A DNA stretch of 64,000 bases from Turnera subulata (GCA_028386065.3 JAKUCV010001470.1:92530-156529), one strand, 5' to 3'; shown: positions 22,790-32,830, counted from the stretch's first letter. Notes: generated from the sequence alone by a model not told the origin. Program-made: numbers and translations.

Positions 22790-22960
22790 TCAGGTTGTTT
22801 GGGTGAAACCTTGTGCAACCGTGCTTTATATTCAATTTTTTCTTTCCGCACAAATACCCATTTTCCGACCAATTAATTTTACACCATCTGGTGTACGGAC
22901 TACAGGTCCAAAAATTACTCGCTCTACATGCGAGTCCAACATAGCCTTTAATCATATTTC
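22790..22960 (-). pseudogene. Copia reverse transcriptase remnant
   Basis: One minus-strand frame reads RVIFGPVVRTPDGVKLIGRK and then EYKARLHKVSPK, matching the N-terminal part of Copia RT (the FGPVV, GVKPVG and YKARLVAQGF blocks). It is short and followed by stops. No other RT motif, in particular no catalytic YVDD, was found in the element. It shows the ancestry of the element and is not functional. Confidence 0.75.
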
Positions 22961-24209
22961 ATATATCTTGGCCAATCATACTCTGCCTACATTTACCAGT
23001 AGATGTAGGTTCATGATCCTCATTCTATTTAGCGCTATGTAAAATAAATAAAAATTAGATTCCGTCGACGGTTATTTCATGTCGGTTCCATCTTATTTCT
23101 GACACTGTAATTGAGATCTCATCATGCTTATTTATTTCAGGTACCTGAGTTACTTCTGGAAATTTATCAATTGTGTCAGAGAATCAACCTCTTCTGGAGG
23201 ACTTTTGATTCAAACCTCTACTGGAGGCCTTATTTCCTTACTTGGGCTATCTTATCACTTTGCTCCTTTTTCTCGATCGTGAATTTCTTTCTTATGGAAC
23301 CGAGCAAATTATATGGATTCATTTGCATACTTATATTGTTCTTCAGGAACATCAATTGAAACAGGAGCATTTGTAGCTGGTATATGGTCACACTTAATTT
23401 AAATGTGTCTAGCAATTGCATATCAATTTTCTTGCAAATGAATCATCTTCTTTTGAACTTCAGGTTCACATTAATTTATATGAGGATCAACATTCATATA
23501 TATTATGCATTTCAACGAACTTGATCCAGCTGCTTCTTTCTCCCCCTGATGTTGGGTATACACACATATCAAATTATCAATAAGCAAATCTTGCTATAAA
23601 TGAATCTCCATTCTTTTAGTCAATAGTCTCAATACTGTTGTGATTTGATGGAGATTACCCAATATGTTATATTGACATCCACACACATATAATTCTCCCC
23701 CTGTGGATGTCAATTTTGCATTGTCTTCAAGACTAATGCTTCAGGCATTATTCTAAGAAACAAATATAAAGTACTGAAAAGTAAATAAAATAAATTGCAA
23801 TGCGAATTAATTTAAATTGAACATAAAATAAATTTAAGATAAAATAAATTGCTCCTTCAGGGTAAGCAAGTATATTATCCACTTTCTGGTGGTCATACCA
23901 TCTTCTGGTGGTAATAGTTTTTATTTTCGATTTTCCTTGAATGATCTTCAGGATCTTTTGGACGGTAAGACTTCCAGTCTTCGTTGTATTTTTTCTTTTC
24001 CCGAGTCTTCTGGACTTTTACATTTAGTCTTTCGAACTATTTTCATTTAAATGCATTTTCGCATTTAATGCCCATTATAAATTTCTTCCGGAAAATTTTA
24101 TGGGCTTCAAATTCAAATAACACAATGGGATATATAAATGCTTAATTAAAATAAATAAGCAAGGCGCCTTATGTTAATTACCCCAAGTAAAGTAAATTGC
24201 AGGAAATTA

Positions 24210-24460
24210 AAATAATGGGCCTAGTCCGAGCCCATAAGTAAAATTAAAGACGAGAAAATTAAATACAATGGGCCCTACTATAGCCCAATTAAAAATAAAT
24301 GACTGGAAATTAAATGCAATGGGCCTTTTATTAAGTAGCCCAATAAAAATTAAATTACTGAAAATTAAATGTGATGGGCCTTACACGAGCCCAATTAAAA
24401 CGTAAAGAAATAGGCGGCTTGGCCGGCCATTAAATGAATAATGGGCCTTTTTAATAGCCC
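24210..24460. repeat. Repeats with TGGGCC...AGCCCA pairs
   Basis: Four to five degenerate units of about 70-80 bp, each with atgggcc, a short spacer and agcccat/agcccaat, joined by gaaaattaaat-like stretches. TGGGCC/GGCCCA is the core of plant site II elements bound by TCP proteins. In the element (minus strand) this lies in the 5' leader region. A regulatory role is inference. Confidence 0.6.
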
Positions 24461-25019
24461 AATCGGAATTTAAATAAAAACAGAAAATATGCTTACTCGA
24501 TAAATCTTTCAGCAATAACATATATAATACGCTTATATGATAGAGGCGGCTTAGCCGGCCAATAAATAAGAATATAATAAATATAACGGCCTTCCGGGCT
24601 TATATAACTGTCTTCCGGGCTTTGCCGGGAAAAATTTGAGGCATCAAATTCCGGCCAAACATTTCTGGGTTTGCCGGATTCCGACCAAAATCATTATTCA
24701 CGGGCGCCGAAAAGTACTATTCACATGGCCAAAATTACTGTTCACAAGCCCGGATATTACTATTCATCGCCGGATTCCGGCCAAACACTATTCATAGGCC
24801 AAAAACTAATTTTCGGGACTCACCGTGAGCTCACCATACATTTAATCATCCAAGATCAACATTAATTAAACATTCAATCACAATAACATCATTAATTAAA
24901 CAATAATACATTCGTCTAGGACAAAATTTAAAATATTAATAATTAAAGGACTAAAATGTAAGGACTTACCTGCATAAAAGAGAACTCCAGGGACTAAAGT
25001 GTAAATCCGAGTTCTGGTA

Positions 25020-25250
25020 CATTTCCTCCTTTTTTTCTTTTCTTTCTTTTCCTCTCCCCTTTTTTTTCTATTTTCCTCTATTTTCCTTTTTTTTTCTCTC
25101 TCTTTTCCTTTCTTTTCTTCTCTTTTCCTCTTTTTTTTTTTTTCTCTCTTTTCCTTTCTTTTCTTCTCTTTTCTTCTTTTTTTTTTCTCTCTCTTTTCCT
25201 CTCTTTTCTTTTCTTCTTTCTGTTTTTCTGTTTTTCTTTTTTTTTTAAGA
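25020..25250. repeat. Polypyrimidine tract
   Basis: About 230 bases of almost only T and C on the plus strand (tttcttttctttcttttcc and similar). The long minus-strand lysine/arginine/glutamate frame here is an artefact. Such mirror-like tracts can form triplex DNA. Confidence 0.85.
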
Positions 25251-25299
25251 ACCGGGCTGTGAACAGTACCGACCCAATTTTTGTTTTTTTTTTTCAATG

Positions 25300-25750
25300 G
25301 GCCGAACTGTGCAGCCCAAACCCAAGTGAAACAAGCCCGCGACCTGTCGTGTCAGACCCGACCTGTCCGGGTCGTCTTCTCCATCTCGCGGGTCGCCCGC
25401 TGTGGAGGGTTGCAGGTGGCGGCGGGAACGACGAACGGCGAGGCGTGAGGGAGGAAGGAGGAGCGGCGATCCGGCTGGTGCTCGCAGAGACGCCCGCCGG
25501 TGGCTGCAGGTGCGGCAGCAGGGAGAACAAAGGAGGAGGATCCGGCGGATTAACTCGGGTCGTCGACTTGGCCGTCGGGTCTTCCACTTTTGACGGCGCG
25601 TCCGGCTGCGAGGAAAAATGGGGGCGGCGCCGTTCAGTCGGCGACGGCGTGAGGAAGGTGTCAGTGTGGGCGGTGGCGCGAACAGCGGTGCGGATCATCA
25701 TCGTGTGAACAGTAACAGAGGGGTGAGGGTGACGACTGTTCATGCGCTCT
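25300..25750. other. GC-rich module in Copia leader
   Basis: GC-rich block open on both strands. Part of it (about 25550-25660) resembles part of the chromovirus LTR (14085-14185, 20440-20540): gccgtcgggt, gacggcgcgtc and gtcggcgacggc-like words in the same order; the minus strands give PDAP followed by a PTA in both. The protein frames are not supported as genes. Confidence 0.5.
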
Positions 25751-25849
25751 GGTTTTTTTTTCTTCTTCTTCTTCTTTCTTCTCTGTATTTTTTTTTTTGC
25801 ACTGGGTTTCCTTGCATTCCGGGTAGAGTCTCATTTCGTGCTGATAACG

Positions 25850-26077
25850 TGTTGGAAATAATTGGATGAAGATGAGAAGAAGAAGATGAAAGGAAGGATG
25901 CAGTGAGGAGGAAGGAAACACAGTGAAGAACAAGACTAAGCTCATCATCTGTTCACACGCTTTTTCATTCCAATAAAACCCAGTATTTACACATAATAAA
26001 TAGGCTGAGGGGTACAGGAGATGGTAGGTGTAATTTGTCCACTAATGACATCCAATAAAGACCACGTTTTTATAACA
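25850..26077 (-). repeat. Copia (21.7-26.1 kb) 5' LTR
   Basis: 228 bp, partner of 21690-21917, followed by target duplication ATTGT at 26078-26082. On the minus strand the next bases inside the element are CGTTATCAGCACG, in the place of a primer-binding site. Confidence 0.92.
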
Positions 26078-26082
26078 ATTGT

Positions 26083-26600
26083 TAATATATAAACAAAGGC
26101 CAATTAAGTAGATATGTTAATAACCAAAAGATGATTAATCTTTTTAAAGCCTAATTATACTACCGATGATATCCCATGACGTCTTGCGATGGATCTCCCT
26201 CTTCCTCCTCCTCTCCAATGAGCTTTTTAAAGCTTGAGTTTCATGCGTATATACACACACAGTAATAATTGAGAACAAAGCCCAGAATCCCAATCAAATT
26301 AGGGTGATTAGGGTTTCTTTTTTTTTTTTTTAAAAAAGAGAGGATCAAATAATGAATGTTAACTCTCAAAACGCACAAATAGCTTTACTTACCAGTTCTC
26401 TCCCGGCTCGCAATCACTGCAAGCAAATTGGAGTCGCACAATTGAAAACAACATCAGTATTCATATGTATAATCAAAATCCCAAAACAACTAACGAACAC
26501 GATTATTAAATCACAAAAACAAAAAAAAAACGAAATATATACTAATTAGTAATAACCTAGGGGGAGCCTGAGAGAGGTCCATGATCACGTAATAGGTATC
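26083..26600. other. Host sequence, no gene assigned
   Basis: Possible minus-strand exon fragments (LIGEEEEEGDPSQDV near 26165-26225; MDLSQAPPR near 26560-26585) are too short to support. Contains ttagggtgattagggtttc, with two telo-box-like words, and a T-run. Confidence 0.3.
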
Positions 26601-27325
26601 ACGCCCAGCCTCGATCAATTTCGACATCTCGTCAAAATTAAAAGTGTTTGAAATTCGTGAAAACGATGTATGTAGGAGTTTTTTTTTTTAAAAAACTTCT
26701 TTAAAACACCCAACACCACAATTGGATTAATTAAAGCAAAACAACGTCAGTCCAACTATTAATTTACTTTAGTCCAGCTCGAGTCGGGTGGGTGTATTTG
26801 GAAGAGGAGGAATGGATGGGCTTTTAACCCCAGCGGCCCATATATGTAAAAGAATGACCCTAATGAAATAAGTGAGGATGCCTTATTCTAGCTTCTTGGA
26901 AATATAATTTTTAGTGCCTAAATAATAAATTCAGTCGCGTAGCAATGCAATTGTTCCAGGCTCCATTTAGTTAAGGTCAAATTCATTGTTGTAAAATTAC
27001 TTACTTGTAATGGGATTCTTCGAGCGAGGCCTCTGTGTATTTCCTTTACTTCTACTTAATTACATTCAAGCTCTTCACTGTCAAAAAAGAAAAAAAAATT
27101 GTTGGTCCCTACATCTGGTCCCTATTTTTCTTGGGATTTTTGGTCTTTCTTCCGGTATTGACACCGGCAATACAAAGGAGTGAACGGTTAACATTTTTAA
27201 TTTCCGGCAAAACATGTGGGCCTTTCTTATTTGTTTTTTAAGTTCAATTTTTGTGTTCTCCAACAGATAACACACTTTATAGTTAGCAAGTTTGCTATAA
27301 TTTCTCAAAAAAAATTGAAGAGGAA
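26600..27325. repeat. Block A continued, with repeat R copy 3
   Basis: Matches 44770-45210 of block B: repeat R, then gggtgggtgtatttggaagaggaggaatg, then tttcttgggatttttggtctttcttccggtattgac and caaaacatgtgggcctttctta. Short frames here are shared by both copies but have no recognisable domain. Confidence 0.75.
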
Positions 27326-27333
27326 ATTAATAT

Positions 27334-28984
27334 TAGGGGTGAGCAATCGGTCGGTACGGCACATACCGTGCCGATAAGGGATCGGTATGACTTTTCCGAC
27401 TCCCTTATTTTCCGACCGATGCCGCCACGTTAAGCTACTTATGCCGATTTATACCGACCTCGGTTCGGCCGGTATGTATGCCCACCGATTCCCAAACTTC
27501 ATACCCTTTTTTCTTTTACCAAAAAGGCTGACGGTATGGAAGAATGAAAGAAGAAATCAAAGAGATTGGAAAAAAAATTGCAAAGGAAGAAAAGAAATGA
27601 AAATCATCACTGTCCACCACAAAATTCATCCCAAAATCAATCAACAATGACATAAAATCGACCATCATCACAGTACAACGATCCAAAAAACAAAAAACAA
27701 ATTGACATTACCCAGAATTCTACCCAGAAAAAAAAACAATTTGTTATACATCAACTACCCAGAAAAAATCCACAACAGTGTCAACAACACAGAACATTCA
27801 TCAATCCACCATTTGATATTACCCAGAATTCTCAAAAACCTTTACCTAACAACATAACAAACAATCTCTTAGCAGCATCTCAAATATAATAATTCCACAC
27901 ACTGATACTTACATGCCGATCAATTGGCAGAAAACACTGGCAATTTGGGTATTTGGGTTTGGATTGGGGAATCAGCCAATTAGGGTTTGATCGGGGAAAT
28001 TAGGAATCAAGAATTTGGGTGTTTTGGGTTTGCTACTTGGAGGATAATTCGAGCATCAAGACAAGGTAGGGTAGTGAGGTATAGGGTACTAGAATGGCAT
28101 GGGCACTATCGCGAAGCCATCGCCGCCGAGAGCTGTAGTAACAGCGATTTCATGCGAGGCGCATGTGTGGGCTCAGGGCTGAGGTGCATAGGTTGGCGAC
28201 TGCAAAACCAGCTGCGGTGGCGACGTTGCAAGGGGTGGCTTTTCCCGCGGAGAGAGACGAGAGAGGCTGAGAGATTGAGGTGAGTGTCTCTGTATTTTGA
28301 CGAGAGAGAGAGTGAGAGAGAGAGATTTTTTTTTTGATGAAAGACAGTGAGGAAGGGAGAGAGAGAGAGAGACAGTAATTAAAGGGTAGGGTTGGTTGGG
28401 TTTAGAGTTGTCGGTATGGTTCCTACCGAAAACCGACGGTATAACCACCATCTAACCGAGGGAAAAGCCAGGGTAGTGAGGTATAGGGTACTAGAATGGC
28501 ATGGGCACTATCGCGAAGCCATCGCCGCCGAGAGCTGTAGTAACAGCAATTTCATGCGAGGCGCATGTGTGGGCTCAGGGCTGAGGTGCATAGGTTGGCG
28601 GCTGCAAAACCAGCTGCGGTGGCGACGTTGCAAGGGGTGGCTTTTCCCGCGGAGAGAGACGAGAGAGGCTGAGAGATTGAGGTGAGTGTCTCTGTATTTT
28701 GACGAGAGAGAGAGTGAGAGAGAGAGATTTTTTTTTTTGATGAAAGACAGTGAGGAAGGGAGAGAGAGAGAGAGATAGTAATTAAAGGGTAGGGTTGGTT
28801 GGGTTTAGAGTTGTCGGTATGGTTCCTACCGAAAACCGACGGTATAACCACCATCTAACCGAGTAGAGCCAACGGTGTTATCGGCGCGGTTGAATCGGAA
28901 GGGGTGGCGCTGAAATCCCACGAATCTCGAGCCGATACCTTCGGTTTTTGGTTGGTATCGGCTCGGGATTTTTGCTCACCCCTA
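27334..28984. mobile_element. Non-autonomous hAT element
   Basis: Terminal inverted repeats TAGGGGTGAGCAA / TTGCTCACCCCTA and an 8-bp target duplication ATTAATAT (27326-27333, 28985-28992) identify the hAT superfamily. Length 1651 bp, no transposase. Subterminal regions are rich in cggtacgg/cggtatcggctcgg words, likely transposase-binding repeats. The interior holds a tandem duplication of about 402 bp. Block B lacks the element. Confidence 0.9.
28069..28865. repeat. 402-bp tandem duplication inside hAT
   Basis: gggtagtgaggtatagggta at 28069 recurs at 28471, and both copies run to accatctaaccgag with only a few changes. Each copy carries an AG-rich microsatellite (gagagagag...) and the same open frame of about 98 codons. 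The frames have no recognised domain. Confidence 0.88.
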
Positions 28985-29012
28985 ATTAATATGGACTCTG
29001 CCAAAAGATTAA

Positions 29013-29101
29013 GAAACTTACCTGGTAAGCTAGAACAAGATGACTAGGAAAGCACTGGGAACCTCCCATGTAGCCCGTGTCACCAACGGGGTCGGGACGT
29101 C
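29013..29101 (-). ncRNA. 7SL-like Pol III RNA locus, copy 1
   Basis: Predicted start about 31 nt after the first T of the TATA box. The RNA would begin GACGTCCCGACCCCG, loop, CGGG, then TGGGAGGTT, a hairpin with one mismatch in the outer stem. It is related to the copy at 45236-45308 and more distantly to 32395-32508. No T-run terminator is seen at the matching position (TTTC instead of TTTTTT), so this copy is probably decayed. Full 7SL length is lacking. Confidence 0.5.
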
Positions 29102-29122
29102 TTTTCTCACTTGCTTATGATA

Positions 29123-29169
29123 ATTATATATAAACAGTCGGCTGAAGAGACTTTCTCCCGATGTGGGAC
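29123..29169 (-). promoter_or_regulatory. USE plus TATA, Pol III spacing, copy 1
   Basis: On the minus strand GTCCCACATCG (29169-29159) matches the plant snRNA upstream sequence element RTCCCACATCG; TATATATAA follows after 26 nt. That spacing is the Pol III class (U6, U3, 7SL, MRP), not the longer Pol II class. Confidence 0.75.
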
Positions 29170-29373
29170 TTTTACATAAATCTTATGTTCTAAAATCGCA
29201 ATTGATAATAGTAATACCGCCGTAAGCTTTCATATCACTAAAGCCGTATCACTGTCAAATAGTTTAATCAAAGAACACAACAAACATGAACAATTTTCGA
29301 TTTTATATCACTTTCATTTAATTATACTTGATAACAATCATGATTATACAGACATTTTTTTTTGTTTCCTATC

Positions 29374-29485
29374 TCACACCAAAGCCCCACCCTTCACGAA
29401 CTTGGTGAAAGCAAGAGGAGCCACCAAACCCAACATTGCAAATCTACCGTTCCACATCTCGATCAGCGTCAGATACTTGAAACGG
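29374..29485 (-). pseudogene. ELIP-like last exon, copy 1
   Basis: Minus strand: IEMWNGRFAMLGLVAPLAF, then TKFVKGGALV and stop. E-x-x-NGR-x-AM-x-G is the chlorophyll-binding helix motif of the LHC superfamily, and the ending matches early light-induced proteins, thylakoid proteins expressed under light stress. Just upstream the frame is broken: the codons for SDA are followed by four extra bases (TCGA) relative to the family and to copy 2. Upstream ELIP exons were not securely found, although 29600-29700 may hold a weak trace of the middle part. Confidence 0.7.
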
Positions 29486-29812
29486 GAAATTTTATACACA
29501 AGCAGAACTCCACATGCAAGAAAAACTATATAAGGGCAATATAGAAGTTCGATTATATTAATATAATCGTCGTGTAATAATAACGCTGACTGGGTAGTCG
29601 ATGAACTCCACAGTCCACATGCGTACGTTGTGGTTGATGATTCCATTTCCATAAAAGACAGAAGCAATGACCATACGATTGCAGATGCACTTCCCAAAGT
29701 AAATGCATACTTACTGCAAAAGCCTTAGAAAACGCAAGGGATATTGAACGTGAGATCATCTTCTAATCTAATCATGGTTTTGGTGAAACCCGCTTCCTCC
29801 TTCCTCCTGCAG

Positions 29813-32277
29813 GTGCTTGGCTGATGAAACTGCAGTTCTATTACCTTACACTCTAGTCCACGGCAACACTGATATTTTGGAGTATGTTTTGGTGCGGACC
29901 GATTTGGATACATTGGTGAGGAGGATTATCTTATTGCTTCAAAGAGGACGTCTAATCATATATACATCTTGCTGATAATTCTTCCTATACTTAGTCAAGA
30001 TGCTTCTATTAATGCAAGCATTCACAAGATGGTAAGGTTTTTGTTGTGGTGAATTTATTTGAAAGGATTCTAGTATTTGGCTTACCTGTTCTAACATTCA
30101 CAATGCCTATCCTAATGGTTTTCTAAATTATTACCTCAGGTATTGCCTAATGTTCCATGGTATCAAGATGATATAAAATCAAAAGTGGGGGTGCCCCTTA
30201 TTATTGATATTGGATTACATATGAGCTGAGAATCGGATACAAAGAGAAGAAATTGAGAGAGATGGGAGAAGACCCGAGAGAGAGAGTGTCGGGGAGGAGA
30301 ATGGTCAAAAGGTCCTAGAAATATCCGGTTTAAGGTACATTTATAGGGGGTATCCCTTGCCACGTGTCACACTGTTATAGGTCGCAGGTGGATTTCCTTT
30401 GGATAAGCTCGGTTCCCCCGGATAAGCCGATGTAGAGGGCCTCTCGGGCCTCCAGGTTCTAGGCCTCATCCATAGGCTCGGGTCAAGGGTCTTCAAGTCA
30501 AGGGCCTCCAGGTCAAGGGCCTTCGGGTCAAGAGTACTTAGCCACGGGTCCTTGTCATCCAAGTCCACATGTTGTGGGATGTCCAGAGGTCCTGATTTCG
30601 GGGGCCTCATTCACGATCATAGGCCTCATACATCTTTGGGCCCGGCCTCGGTTATTATCCATTGGGCCTGTTCACGGGCATAGGCCCATTTATATCACAA
30701 GAACACCCTCCTCACCAGACATCCCTGGGCTCCTTAATGGTTATAATTCCGATCAGAACGGTGAAGTACAACCTATCTAAGCTACGGGTATGATTCAGTC
30801 TAATTCTTAATCTTAGCGAAAGAAATTGTGTTGAATTGTTGCTTAATGTCATTATCATATGAGTGCTTGGAAAGCAAGCTGATTTGCCATTAAATTTAAG
30901 GTTATTTCCATGCACTAGACCTTATCTTAATGCAGAGACAATTCAAATTCTCAGTACATGCAGCTACTTTCCTGCATTGTTCACCTGTCCTAAGCAATGT
31001 CTCAGCGTTAAGATGTTGATCATTGTCACTAATATGTTATCATATAATCAGTCGTGTCATAATTAACATACTAATTTTATGACAGGATCTGTATCTACAT
31101 ACAACTTGTCTCGCTACTTTGGCGAATATGGCACCTCATTTCCACCGTTTGAGTGCATATGCATCGCAAAGACTTGTTAGCCTTTTCTATATATATGCTC
31201 TCGCGCAAGTATGTGACTCCTGTTTGGCAATTTTTCCCTTCATTTGGTCATATTGTCTGCATGATTTTATAATTGTGACATTGGATATTGTGTTGTTAGG
31301 TACAACAAACTTGCAGAGCAGATAGGTGGTAAAAAAGGGAAAGGTGGCTCAATTGAGCATGATACGCCTACGGAAGATATTGTAATCATTCTGATCTTTA
31401 TACCATTGTGGTCTTCAATTAAGGTATCTCTTTATTGTTTTGTTAGCTGAGCTCAAATGTTTGCTATTGCAGTCAGCAGAGTTGCACATTTACAGTTACA
31501 CCGACTTCCTGAGGATTGTGCTTGAAATATTAAATGCAGTCTTCACTTACGCCCTGCCTCGTAATCCTGAGGTATCATATCACTGTCAGATATGACAATA
31601 TGCCCGTTTTTCTCATGTGGAGACAATCATGTGATACTCCTATTTTTATCCATTTCATACTATGGGACAGGTTGTGTATGCGATTCTGCACAGGAAGGAT
31701 CGAGGTGTTTCAGCCATTTAAGAATCATCCACGCTTCCATGAACTGATTGAGAACATCTACATGGTAGTACATGCATATATAAACAATTTGGTTTCCTGT
31801 CAAACCAAATAGAACTGTTGATTTGGTGGTGATAATCGTCTTTTACTGTCCCCAGTAACTGAATAATGCTAGCTAGTGATTGTAATTTTTAGATTTCTTC
31901 AATAGTCGACTGGATGCACCCAACTTTTTGGATGCACTCAGTTTTCTTTTCCCTTTTCATGACATTTTGAGTTTTGACACTATTGTTTCACAGCTGTTTA
32001 CTCAGTTACATTTCTCATATGAACGAGAGAGTCACCGAGAGGAATTCTTTAATTACACCATACATTTGGCGGGGCTAGCACTGTCCCAATTGGTATGTTT
32101 TATTCCTCCATCTCTTCAAACTCATCCCCTGCCCATCCTTTCTGATTGTCACTGGATGCTTTTTCGTACTTTTCAATCCCGGACAGTTATGTTTTGTCAT
32201 GTTCGATCTCCTGGTTCAGTGGATTAAACTTTGATCCCAGCGCCATAAATTTATTTCCTGTTGATCTTCCTCTGGAG
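29813..32277 (+). pseudogene. DYM-like: Dymeclin-like pseudogene
   Basis: Plus-strand exons match plant dymeclin, a Golgi-associated protein of about 700 residues. In order: 29813-30031 ([13 protein letters not shown], then after an internal deletion [19 protein letters not shown]), 30140-30168 plus 30703-30787 (VPWYQ / [10 protein letters not shown], split by a solo LTR), 31086-31195 ([28 protein letters not shown]), 31300-31381 ([14 protein letters not shown]), 31473-31571 ([20 protein letters not shown]), 31671-31764 (VFQPFKNHPRFHELIENIY), 31994-32092 (FTQLHFSYERESH) and 32217-32277 (PSAINLFPVDLPLE). Splice sites are largely kept. Broken by deletion, the LTR and several 4-nt insertions; N-terminal exons and the exon between 31764 and 31994 are missing. 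The identification is from remembered family motifs. Confidence 0.8.
30169..30697. mobile_element. Solo LTR inside a dymeclin exon
   Basis: 529 bp starting TGATATAAA and ending TTTATATCA, flanked by CAAGA on both sides (30164-30168 and 30698-30702). TG...CA ends, the short inverted repeat and a 5-bp duplication define an LTR left by recombination of a full element. It lies within the codons between VPWYQ and TSLGSL of the host exon. The interior repeats gggcctccaggt/gtcaagggcctt words. The family of the parent element is unknown. Confidence 0.9.
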
Positions 32278-32394
32278 GTATGTATCTTATCCTTCATGAT
32301 GCTAATAGATACTTACATTTTGAAGTTTGGCAGGGGCTCGGGGGAGTTTCGGTGACCCCACGGGAGGCCCTTTCAATTAATCATTTATAGAGGA
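32278..32394. other. Spacer between dymeclin and 7SL-like locus
   Basis: No feature assigned; the next dymeclin exon expected after PVDLPLE is not present. Confidence 0.4.
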
Positions 32395-32508
32395 GTATTG
32401 CTACCCATCCATGGAGGATGGGTCATCACGTAGGCCAGTGCCTGGTTAACAATATAAGGCTTACCTGGATGCCCCACTTGGTAACAAGTTGGCGTAACCC
32501 AACTCGGC
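32395..32508 (-). ncRNA. 7SL RNA-like 5' domain
   Basis: The minus strand from 32508 reads GCCGAGTTGG, a loop, CCAAC, then CTTG-loop-CAAG, GTGGGGCATC and AGGTAAG. GCCGAG at +1 followed by two adjacent hairpins and GTGGGGCAT matches my memory of the 5' (Alu) domain of plant 7SL RNA, the signal recognition particle RNA. +1 falls 29 nt after the first T of the TATA box, as expected. A full 7SL is about 300 nt; here similarity appears to stop near 32395, so it is a truncated or decayed copy. Confidence 0.6.
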
Positions 32509-32527
32509 AGTGTGAGTTGCGATGAAA

Positions 32528-32574
32528 ATTATATATATTTAGTCGGCTGAAGTGACTTTCTCCCGATGTGGGAC
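32528..32574 (-). promoter_or_regulatory. USE plus TATA, Pol III spacing, copy 2
   Basis: GTCCCACATCG (32574-32564, minus) then 26 nt then TATATATAAT (32537-32528). Same arrangement as 29123-29169 and 45330-45376. Confidence 0.78.
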
Positions 32575-32633
32575 TTTTACATATGAGGTAGAACGATATG
32601 AAGTGATTAGGGCTTATATACAGCCCTTTCGCA

Positions 32634-32830
32634 GGGATAACAACTCCGCGAGTCCTATATCTTTTTCCAAATTCTCATCGGAGTCCTAAAAAAGAAAAAC
32701 GACTCATTCGAGTCCTATAACTTGCTAACATAACACCAAACGAGTCACCGTCTAAATTTCCGTCAATTTTTTGCTGACGTGGCCATTAACTGATTACGTG
32801 GAAAATGATTGATGTAAAAGAAAATAATAA
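32634..32830 (+). repeat. MULE left terminal inverted repeat
   Basis: GGGATAACAAC ... cgagtcctatatc ... ctaacataacaccaaacgagtc ... attacgtggaaaat; complement found at 41905-42106. Confidence 0.85.

Larger units (their letters stand above)
21690..26077 (-). mobile_element. Degenerate Copia element (minus strand)
   Basis: Two 228-bp LTRs (21690-21917, 25850-26077) starting TGTTGGAAAT and ending TATAACA, flanked by ATTGT (21685-21689, 26078-26082). They differ at about three sites. Orientation is minus: next to the left LTR is the polypurine stretch CATCCAAGGGGGAG on the minus strand, and 22000-22050 carries the stretch typical of plant Copia 3' ends (CACAGGGTTTTTCTTGGTAAG). Next to the right LTR is CGTTATCAGCACG, a likely primer site. 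The 3.9-kb interior has only traces of coding. An internally rotten element with near-identical LTRs suggests a non-autonomous lineage moved by another element. Confidence 0.9.
28993..29570. repeat. Block A continued (7SL-like locus, ELIP remnant)
   Basis: Matches block B 45210-45770: the USE/TATA unit, the stretch catatcactaaagcc ... caaagaacacaacaaacatgaac, the ELIP-like exon and ttttatacacaagcagaactccacatgcaag. Similarity fades after about 29570, where block A enters the dymeclin region and block B goes to Y2. Confidence 0.8.

Noticed and set aside
24896..25297. 133-codon lysine/glutamate/arginine frame on the minus strand
   Set aside because: Pure translation of a polypyrimidine tract.
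29553..29760. Middle ELIP exon on the minus strand
   Set aside because: Only a weak resemblance (SAIVWSLLLSF); no conserved chlorophyll-binding motif.
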